Source of the DNA: Verrucomicrobiales bacterium
Lineage (GTDB): Bacteria > Verrucomicrobiota > Verrucomicrobiia > Limisphaerales > UBA1096
Assembly (NCBI GenBank): GCA_028817635.1
Contig: JAPPPH010000103.1
Span: 1-5,909, forward strand
Length of the DNA: 5,909 nt
Direction of reading: 5' to 3'
Below, in pieces: positions 1 through 5,272 of this stretch. Both the position numbers and the translations under genes were made by a program. Numbering within the stretch: the stretch's first letter is position 1; each line of letters begins with the position of its first letter. The notes beneath the pieces are model-generated. The model saw only the letters and a program-made list of their open reading frames with translations, was not told the origin of the DNA and did no database searches.

Positions 1-2040
1 TTTTCGTTGATTCACAAAGACGACTCGCATGTGTCAGTTCTGTTGATTGATGTTTTCTCGGCCCGCCGTCGAAACCTCGCGCTACCGGGGCAGCCAACGC
101 AGCCGCAGGAGCGGGTCAATGTGGAATCGGACGGCCTGACCAACTCACTGATCATCACGGCCAGCGGAGAAAATCTTGAGTTGATCCGGGAGCTGGTGGC
201 GAAGGTGGACGTGGAGCCAACGGCGGAAACCAGTCAGTTGACGATCATCCCGTTGGAGTACGCGGACGCCCAGCGAGCCGCTGCGATGCTGCGGTCGCTG
301 GTAAAACAGGGCCTCTATCGCCCGGGGGCGGTACGATCGGGGGCGGCTCGTGCCAACCGCGAGAGCATTGCGATCTCAGTGGATCATTCCACGAACACAC
401 TCATCGTGTCTGCCAGCCCGGAAAATCTGGCGGTCGTGCGTGAGGTGGTGAAACAAATCGACACCAAGAATTACGCCCAATCCGGTTCCCTGAAAATCTA
501 CGAATTAAAACACGCCTCGGCCACGCGCTTGGCCATGACGATCGAGTCATTCTTCAAGTCCAAGCGGACGGCGGAGGCTACTGTGGGCGACCCCGACTCA
601 ATTGTTCCCGTGACCGTGACGCCCGATGAGCGGACCAACTCACTGCTGGTCACCGGTGGCAAGGAGAGTTTTTCTGTCATCGACGAGTTGTTGCAGAAAC
701 TGGATGCCGACGCGGCGGTGGCCCAAAACCAGTACGAGGTGATCAGCTTGGCCAACGGCTCGGCGGCAAAACTGAAGCTCATGCTGGACCGATTGTTTGC
801 CGGGCGCACGACACCTCCGGGTGGCCAAGCGCCGCAGCCGGTGACGATCATCGCCGACTCCATCTCCAATGCACTGGTGGTGGGTGCCGCGACCGAGGAC
901 CTGCCGATGGTGCGCGAGTTGGTGGAACGACTGGACGCCGAGCAGACCAGCCCGGATATCAATGTTGCGGTCTTCCCCTTGGCCAAGGCCAACGCCACGA
1001 GCGTTTCGCAGATCATTCAGGGGCTATACCGCGATACGGGAACGACAGTCGGCCCGGCAGTGGCGGTGAATGTGGATGAACGCATTAATGCGTTGGTTGT
1101 TTCCGCAGGTGAAAATGACCTCAAGCGGATCGAGGAATTAGCCAAGCAGTTGGACACGGACGAGGTGAGCCGGGTGTCGGAGATTCGCGTGTTCGCCCTC
1201 AAACATGCGAGCGCCACGGATCTGGCGTTGCTGCTCAACACCGCGCTCAACACCAAGCCGCAAAACCTCACTTCGCAAAGCGCCGACCGGCAGGAACTGC
1301 TGCAATTCATCACCCGCACGGCCGAGGAAAACGATCTGGTCACCACCGGTCTTCGCGAGGGTGTGTTGATCACGCCGGATCCCCGAACCAACTCACTGGT
1401 GGTCTCGGCTCCGGTCGACAACATGCCGTTGATCGAGCAGGTGATCGCCAAGCTCGATTCCAGTTCACCGCAGATTGCCCAGATAAAAGTGTTTCAGTTG
1501 AAAAATGCGGATGCCCGACAGATGGCGGATGTGTTGACGAGTCTGTTCCGATTGGAGGCGGCAGGGGGCGAGGCGACATCGCGTTCGATCCGCTACACGC
1601 TCGTCAAGCCGAGCGAGCCTTCGGGTGACGGTGGCAATGAGCCCACGATTGGCACTGCCGAGCAGAACGCGTTGACCGTCACCGTGGACGTGAGGACCAA
1701 CAGCCTGTTGGTCGGCGGTTCCGAGCACTACGTCGAACTGGCTGTGCAGATCATCGATGAACTGGACTCCAGTCCGGCGCAGGAACGGATAACGAAGGTT
1801 TATCGGTTGAAAAACGCCCAGGCCGAAGAGATCGCCGTGGCGCTGCAACAGTTTCTTGATCAGGCTCGCGAACGGGTGCAGGCCGTGCTTGGGCAGGAAG
1901 CGGTCGGCACAGCCCAGCGTTTACTCGATCAGGAGGTGGCCATCGTGGCCGAGCCGGCGAACAACGCGCTGCTCGTGTCGGCCAGCCCACGGTACTTCGA
2001 GCAGGTGTCCGACATGATCGAGCAGTTGGATCAGCCCCAG
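1..2040 (+). repeat. Eight tandem secretin N-domain modules (protein-level repeat)
   Basis: Each module begins with a strand and helix of the form hxVFxLKxAxA, has a variable loop, and ends with an R-T-N-S-L-L-V-like strand followed by a helix ending in LD. Module starts are near 1, 238, 490, 733, 958, 1183, 1483 and 1792. The conserved T/S-N-S/A-L strand recurs near 133, 388, 631, 859, 1081, 1384, 1693 and 1954. Spacing is 225-252 bp for most modules and about 300 bp for the sixth and seventh, which carry longer loops. The copies are diverged at DNA level, so this is an old domain expansion and not a recent tandem duplication. Such modules stack as rings that line the periplasmic vestibule of the secretin. 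Confidence 0.85.
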
Positions 2041-2961
2041 AGACAGGTGTTGATCCAGGTATTGCTCGCGGAAGTCACTTTGGACGGCAGCAATGATCAG
2101 GGCATGGACTGGTCAATTAGCCGGGACTTTCTCCCGGACGCTGCCTTGCCGGGCAAGACGGACGGACAGGATTTCACAGCCGGCTCGAACTTTGGCAGCG
2201 AGACGGGTGCGGCCTTGGGCGGGTTGTCCGCGACCATTACCAATGGCGACGTCGAGTTCATCCTGCGCGCCATGCAGAGTGACGGTCGACTGGAGATTCT
2301 GAGCCGACCGCAAATCCTCGCGGCAGACAATCAGGACGCAACCATCGACATCGGGCAGCGCGTTCCGTTTGTCACCGGTAGCAGCTACAACGAACGGGGG
2401 AATCTGGTGAACTCGTTCGAGTATCAGGACGTCGGGGTGCAACTCTCCGTCACGCCGCGCATTAGTCCGGATGGATTTGTGAAGATGGAGGTCGAGCCGA
2501 CGATCAGCTCCCTGTCCACCTCGAGCGTACCGATCTCGGAAGGCTTCAACGTTCCGGTGGTCAATAACCGTAGCGCGACCACGCAGGTCAGTGTGCAGAA
2601 CGGCCAGACGATCGTGATCGGCGGTTTGATCAGCACGCAGGACAACGAGCGCGTGACAAAAATCCCGGTACTCGGGGACATTCCGTATCTGGGTGTCGCC
2701 TTCAAACGGACCAAAAAAATTCGCAGCCGGACTGAGTTGCTGATCATCATGACGCCGCACGTGATCGACACACCGGAGGAGTTGGACAAGTACAGCCGCG
2801 AGTCCATCGAGGAATCCACCTTCATGCAACCGGTGAAGGGCAGGAAAGATCAGCGCAACGAAACACAAATGCGCATTCTCAATTCCATCAAGCCCAAGGC
2901 ACGCGAGGAAAAGGGCGGTGTAGAACCGAAAAAGGAACCCAAGCTGAAGAACAAAATTTAA
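1..2961 (+). CDS. gspD: GspD-type outer-membrane secretin with eight N-domain repeats, 5' end outside window
   Basis: Secretins form the multimeric outer-membrane channel of type II secretion and type IV pilus systems. The C-terminal part (about 2041-2775) is a clear secretin domain: it opens with RQVLIQVLLAEVTL, continues with a LEILSRPQILAADNQDA segment near 2290-2334 and a VGVQLSVTPRI strand, and carries the family signature PVLGDIPYLG at 2665-2694, followed by RTELLIIMTPHVI. Upstream are eight tandem secretin N-type (NolW-like) modules; a usual GspD has three plus an N0 domain. The frame is open from base 1, and its first codons (F-S-L-I-H) align with the start of a repeat module, so the TTG at position 7 is not the true start and the N0 domain and signal peptide should lie to the left. 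The last 65 or so residues are highly charged and lysine-rich. The family is certain. Assignment to GspD rather than another secretin subtype is likely, because no AMIN domain (as in PilQ) is seen, but the N-terminus is missing. Confidence 0.93.
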   Translation, partial: FSLIHKDDSHVSVLLIDVFSARRRNLALPGQPTQPQERVNVESDGLTNSLIITASGENLELIRELVAKVDVEPTAETSQLTIIPLEYADAQRAAAMLRSLVKQGLYRPGAVRSGAARANRESIAISVDHSTNTLIVSASPENLAVVREVVKQIDTKNYAQSGSLKIYELKHASATRLAMTIESFFKSKRTAEATVGDPDSIVPVTVTPDERTNSLLVTGGKESFSVIDELLQKLDADAAVAQNQYEVISLANGSAAKLKLMLDRLFAGRTTPPGGQAPQPVTIIADSISNALVVGAATEDLPMVRELVERLDAEQTSPDINVAVFPLAKANATSVSQIIQGLYRDTGTTVGPAVAVNVDERINALVVSAGENDLKRIEELAKQLDTDEVSRVSEIRVFALKHASATDLALLLNTALNTKPQNLTSQSADRQELLQFITRTAEENDLVTTGLREGVLITPDPRTNSLVVSAPVDNMPLIEQVIAKLDSSSPQIAQIKVFQLKNADARQMADVLTSLFRLEAAGGEATSRSIRYTLVKPSEPSGDGGNEPTIGTAEQNALTVTVDVRTNSLLVGGSEHYVELAVQIIDELDSSPAQERITKVYRLKNAQAEEIAVALQQFLDQARERVQAVLGQEAVGTAQRLLDQEVAIVAEPANNALLVSASPRYFEQVSDMIEQLDQPQRQVLIQVLLAEVTLDGSNDQGMDWSISRDFLPDAALPGKTDGQDFTAGSNFGSETGAALGGLSATITNGDVEFILRAMQSDGRLEILSRPQILAADNQDATIDIGQRVPFVTGSSYNERGNLVNSFEYQDVGVQLSVTPRISPDGFVKMEVEPTISSLSTSSVPISEGFNVPVVNNRSATTQVSVQNGQTIVIGGLISTQDNERVTKIPVLGDIPYLGVAFKRTKKIRSRTELLIIMTPHVIDTPEELDKYSRESIEESTFMQPVKGRKDQRNETQMRILNSIKPKAREEKGGVEPKKEPKLKNKI

Positions 2962-3491
2962 TGTCGGCGCCGCTGACCAGAGCCATGATTAGCTGGCGCT
3001 TGGCCAAGCCGCTATTGTTCGCTTTGGCGCTTGGCCAAGTGGGAACCGGTTGTGTGACTGATGGGGCGCGGAAGGGGAATGGTCGGTTCTCGCTTGGCTC
3101 GGGAGTCAAAAGTACGGTCGATTACATCCGCATGTTTACCTCTCCAACCGTACTGAACTTTGATAACACACCCGGCCCGGACGGTTTTTCTGCCAAGATT
3201 TACGCCATCGAGCGGGGCAGTGCCAAGCCGGTGAAAATCAGTTCGGGGTCGATCGAGTTCGCTCTCTTCGAGACCGTGGCAGAGGGGGAGCCGTTGCAAA
3301 CGTGGAAGTACGACTCGGCTGTTCTGAACCGCCACATGTCCGAGACCAGGATCGGGGTGGCATACAACTTCCAGATGCGCTGGACGCCGGACGAGGCTCC
3401 AAAGAAAAAGGCGGCGATCGTGGCCCTGTACCGGGCACCGGATGGGCGAGTGGTTCGCGCCGTGCCGGTGGTGCTTGCGATTGGGCCATAA
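2961..3491 (+). CDS. Probable lipoprotein of unknown function, coupled to the secretin
   Basis: This 176-residue protein has an N-terminal export signal: basic residues (R13, K16), then a hydrophobic stretch PLLFALALGQVG, then a cysteine at residue 31 (codon 3051-3053). The sequence before the cysteine, V-G-T-G-C, is a weak lipobox because the -3 position is Gly and not Leu or Val, so lipidation is likely but not secure. The mature part looks beta-rich, with alternating hydrophobic residues, a T-W motif (PLQTWKYD) and a closing VVRAVPVVLAIGP strand; I do not recognise the family. The ATG overlaps the secretin stop as TAATG, which implies translational coupling and a shared transcript. ATG 2985 is an alternative start that keeps the export signal. 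By position it could be a secretin-associated factor such as a pilotin, but nothing in its sequence proves that. Two copies of the CTTGGCCAAG palindrome lie inside the signal-peptide coding region. Confidence 0.8.
   Translation: MSAPLTRAMISWRLAKPLLFALALGQVGTGCVTDGARKGNGRFSLGSGVKSTVDYIRMFTSPTVLNFDNTPGPDGFSAKIYAIERGSAKPVKISSGSIEFALFETVAEGEPLQTWKYDSAVLNRHMSETRIGVAYNFQMRWTPDEAPKKKAAIVALYRAPDGRVVRAVPVVLAIGP
2998..3039. repeat. Two CTTGGCCAAG palindromes inside the lipoprotein signal-peptide region
   Basis: A 12-bp perfect palindrome GCTTGGCCAAGC lies at 2998-3009 and a 10-bp core CTTGGCCAAG at 3030-3039. Both are preceded by TGGCG. The first is read as R-L-A-K and the second as A-L-G-Q-V, so they sit in different reading frames of the same gene. 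Confidence 0.8.
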
Positions 3492-3502
3492 CAATTAGGC
3501 AG

Positions 3503-3514
3503 GCTTGGCCAAGC
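3503..3514. repeat. GCTTGGCCAAGC palindrome downstream of the lipoprotein gene
   Basis: A perfect 12-bp palindrome begins 11 bp after the lipoprotein stop codon. It is identical to the unit that is doubled in the ilvC terminator at 5178-5207, but here it is single and is not followed by a T-run, so it is unlikely to terminate transcription alone. Confidence 0.75.
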
Positions 3515-3524
3515 GGCAAAAAGG

Positions 3525-3553
3525 TTGACCCGGTTTGGGGCTTGTCCTAGCGT
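3525..3553 (+). promoter_or_regulatory. Candidate sigma-70-type promoter for ilvN-ilvC
   Basis: TTGACC at 3525-3530 matches five of six bases of the -35 consensus. It is separated by 17 bp from TAGCGT at 3548-3553, a weak -10 that keeps the first two bases and the final T. The predicted start of transcription is near 3560, giving a leader of about 80 nt before ilvN. The call rests on spacing and the good -35 only. Confidence 0.4.
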
Positions 3554-3570
3554 CTCCGCCCGGTTGTCCG

Positions 3571-3608
3571 GAATTCCCGCGGCTTTTTATCGGCGCGGGA
3601 TTCTTTTT
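3571..3608 (+). terminator. Terminator-like hairpin between the secretin operon and ilvN (possible attenuator)
   Basis: The left arm 3571-3581 (GAATTCCCGCG) pairs with 3594-3603 (CGCGGGATTC) through ten base pairs with one bulged T and a loop of about 12 nt. A T-run at 3604-3608 follows. This is the layout of an intrinsic terminator and would end the secretin-lipoprotein transcript. It also lies downstream of the candidate ilv promoter, so it would sit in the ilvN leader and could act as an attenuator. No leader peptide rich in Leu, Ile or Val codons is visible. Confidence 0.6.
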
Positions 3609-3626
3609 AGCCAAGCGCTAGGCCAA
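3609..3626. repeat. Degenerate double palindrome in the ilvN leader
   Basis: The 18 bases here match the core of the ilvC terminator palindrome (5185-5202) at 16 positions, reading AGCCAAGCGCTAGGCCAA against GGCCAAGCGCTTGGCCAA. The element directly follows the T-run of the leader hairpin and ends 14 bp before the ilvN ATG. Confidence 0.55.
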
Positions 3627-3640
3627 CCGGCGACGCAACC

Positions 3641-4114
3641 ATGCGACACACCATTTCAGTACTGGTACAGAACAAGTTCGGCGTGCTCACGCGCGTAGCC
3701 GGGTTGTTTAGTGGCCGGGGCTTCAACATCGATTCGTTGAACGTGGCACCGACCCACGATCCCAGCATGTCCCGCATGACCATCGTGACACGGGGCGACG
3801 ACACCACGCTGGATAAGATCTTCAAGCAGTTGAACAAGCTGGATGACTCGCTCGATGTAAAGGATTTTCGTGACGGCGAGTACGTCGATCGCGAACTGGT
3901 TCTAGTGCGCGTCGGGGTGGATCCCCAGTCGCGCGCCGAGGTGATGCAGATTACCGACATCTTCCGCGCGAAGATCGTCGACGTGCAGCCGGCTAGCGTG
4001 ACCATCGAGATCACCGGCAGCGAGAGCAAGGTCAGCAAGTTCCTCGGGTTGATGGAAAACTTCGGCGTTCAGGAACTGACCCGAACCGGCAAGGTGGCCC
4101 TTCCGCGAAAATAA
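3641..4114 (+). CDS. ilvN: Acetolactate synthase small (regulatory) subunit
   Basis: This is the regulatory subunit of acetohydroxyacid synthase, the first common enzyme of valine, leucine and isoleucine synthesis; the catalytic large subunit (ilvB) is not in the window. The protein has 157 residues, close to E. coli IlvH (163) and longer than E. coli IlvN (96), so ilvH is an equally valid name. An N-terminal ACT domain (about residues 2-77) begins HTISVLVQNKFGVLTRVAGL and continues with FSGRGFNIDSLNVAPTHDP. N11, G14 and N29, which correspond to positions linked to valine binding in E. coli IlvH, are all present, which suggests feedback inhibition is kept; Ser17 of the E. coli protein is Thr here. 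Residues about 80-157 form the usual C-terminal domain (ELVLVRVGV, then IFRAKIVDV). ATG 3641 gives the correct family N-terminus, though no Shine-Dalgarno is visible. ilvC follows after 19 bp. Confidence 0.97.
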   Translation: MRHTISVLVQNKFGVLTRVAGLFSGRGFNIDSLNVAPTHDPSMSRMTIVTRGDDTTLDKIFKQLNKLDDSLDVKDFRDGEYVDRELVLVRVGVDPQSRAEVMQITDIFRAKIVDVQPASVTIEITGSESKVSKFLGLMENFGVQELTRTGKVALPRK

Positions 4115-4133
4115 ATTTTACCTAAGCAAAACT

Positions 4134-5159
4134 ATGGCAGCAAAAGTATATCACGACAAAGACGCAGACCTGAATGTCCTGAAGGGCAAGACCATGGCCG
4201 TACTCGGCTTCGGATCGCAGGGTCATGCCCACGCACTGAACCTCAAGGACAGCGGCGTGAATGTCATCATCGGCCTCTACAAGGGGAGCAAATCAGCCAA
4301 GGTGGCCAAGAGCAAGGGCTTGAAGGTCTATGACAACGCCGAGGCGGTCAAACGCGCTGACGTCATTTTCGTCGCTGTGCCGGACACCAAACAGGCGGAC
4401 GTCTTCAAGAACGACATTGAGCCGAACTTAACCAAGGGCAAGACGTTGCTCTTCTCCCACGGCTTTGCGGTGCACTTTAAGACCGTCGTGCCGCCGAAGG
4501 ATGTGAACGTCATCTTGGTCGCACCAAAAGGCCCCGGCAATATCGTTCGTCGTCAGTACGTCGAGGGCAAGGGTGTGCCGAGCCTCATCGCCATCGAGCA
4601 AAACGCCGATCGGCAGGCCAAGAAAATCGCCCTCGCTTGGGCCAAGGGTATTGGCGGTACGCGGGCCGGTGTCATTCAGACCACCTTCAAGGAGGAAACC
4701 GAAACCGACTTGTTTGGCGAACAGACTGTACTTTGCGGCGGCACAAGCGCATTGATTCAGGCCGGTTACGAGGTATTGGTTGAGGCCGGCTATCAGCCCG
4801 AGATGGCTTACTTCGAGTGTCTCCACGAATTGAAGCTGATCGTCGATCTGATCAACGAGGCCGGAATTAGCGGCATGCGTTTTTCCATCTCCGAGACCGC
4901 CAAGTGGGGCGACGTCAAGGTGGGGCCGAAGATCATCGACTCCAGTGTGAAAAAGCGAATGAAAGCTGCACTGAAGGATATTCAGGACGGCAAATTCGCC
5001 AAGGCTTGGGTGCGCCAGTACAAGACCGGCTACAAGCAGTACAACAAACTGCTCAAGGACGGCGAGAAGCACGGCATCGAAAAAGTGGGCACGCGTCTGC
5101 GCTCCATGATGCCGTGGATGCAGAAGCGCACCGTGAAGGGCGCTCAGGCGGCCTATTAA
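4134..5159 (+). CDS. ilvC: Ketol-acid reductoisomerase, class I
   Basis: The enzyme converts 2-acetolactate or 2-aceto-2-hydroxybutyrate to the dihydroxy-acid precursors of valine, leucine and isoleucine, using Mg2+ and NAD(P)H in the cytoplasm. At 341 residues it fits the short class I form. The N-terminal Rossmann domain shows VLGFGSQGHAHALNL at residues 23-37. The catalytic set is complete: H109 (SHGFAVHF), K132 (APKGPG), D192 and E196 in ETETDLFGEQ, E228 and E232 in ECLHELKLIVDL, and S253 in RFSISETAKWGD. In the cofactor loop (GLYKGSKS, residues 47-54) Ser52 and Ser54, typical of NADPH users, are kept, but the usual Arg after GL is Tyr49. The usual GPGHTVR reads GPGNIVRR. The gene probably shares a transcript with ilvN, whose product regulates the preceding pathway step. 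There is no clear ribosome-binding site before ATG 4134; the spacer is AT-rich. Confidence 0.98.
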   Translation: MAAKVYHDKDADLNVLKGKTMAVLGFGSQGHAHALNLKDSGVNVIIGLYKGSKSAKVAKSKGLKVYDNAEAVKRADVIFVAVPDTKQADVFKNDIEPNLTKGKTLLFSHGFAVHFKTVVPPKDVNVILVAPKGPGNIVRRQYVEGKGVPSLIAIEQNADRQAKKIALAWAKGIGGTRAGVIQTTFKEETETDLFGEQTVLCGGTSALIQAGYEVLVEAGYQPEMAYFECLHELKLIVDLINEAGISGMRFSISETAKWGDVKVGPKIIDSSVKKRMKAALKDIQDGKFAKAWVRQYKTGYKQYNKLLKDGEKHGIEKVGTRLRSMMPWMQKRTVKGAQAAY

Positions 5160-5177
5160 AGATCCAAAATGTTTTTC

Positions 5178-5213
5178 ACCGCTTGGCCAAGCGCTTGGCC
5201 AAGCGGTTTTTTT
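5178..5213 (+). terminator. Strong intrinsic terminator after ilvC, built from two abutting palindromes
   Basis: Bases 5178-5207 form a perfect 30-bp inverted repeat whose core is two GCTTGGCCAAGC units back to back (5181-5192 and 5193-5204). The RNA would fold into a stem of 13 or more base pairs with a tight GCGC loop, followed by seven T residues at 5207-5213. It lies 18 bp after the ilvC stop and would end the ilvN-ilvC transcript. Confidence 0.92.
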
Positions 5214-5272
5214 GTGCCCTGAAAAAATTCGAATCGAGCAACCATTTCGAAAAAGCGGTGTTTGAGAGAGTC
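5214..5272 (+). other. Short spacer before the GspC/PilP-like gene
   Basis: AT-rich spacer with no recognisable site. The reading frame of the downstream gene stays open through it, with a GTG at 5258 as a possible earlier start. GAGAGAG at 5264-5270 may act as a ribosome-binding site for GTG 5273, although it is only 2 bp away. Confidence 0.3.

Noticed and set aside
7..9. TTG as start codon of the secretin
   Set aside because: The frame is open to base 1 and the first codons align with the start of an N-domain module (F-x-L-x-H), so the gene is cut by the window edge. There is also no signal peptide here.
2113..2868. Long reverse-strand open frame opposite the secretin domain
   Set aside because: It lies wholly antisense to a strongly conserved secretin domain and has Arg/Asp/His-rich composition typical of a GC-rich shadow frame.
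2998..3514. Repeated palindromes as a CRISPR array or insertion-sequence ends
   Set aside because: Spacing is irregular (31 bp, then about 470 bp), the units are only 10-12 bp, and there are no spacers, transposase or target duplications.
3302..3550. Forward open frame overlapping the lipoprotein gene and the intergenic region
   Set aside because: It is out of frame with the better supported lipoprotein gene, has low-complexity Gly/Arg content and no recognisable motif.
3563..3640. TTG-initiated leader peptide upstream of ilvN
   Set aside because: The reading has no run of Leu, Ile or Val codons and no ribosome-binding site, so ribosome-mediated attenuation is unsupported.
4428..5072. Reverse-strand open frame opposite ilvC
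   Set aside because: It is fully contained in the opposite strand of a clear ilvC, with no recognisable domain and no independent signals.
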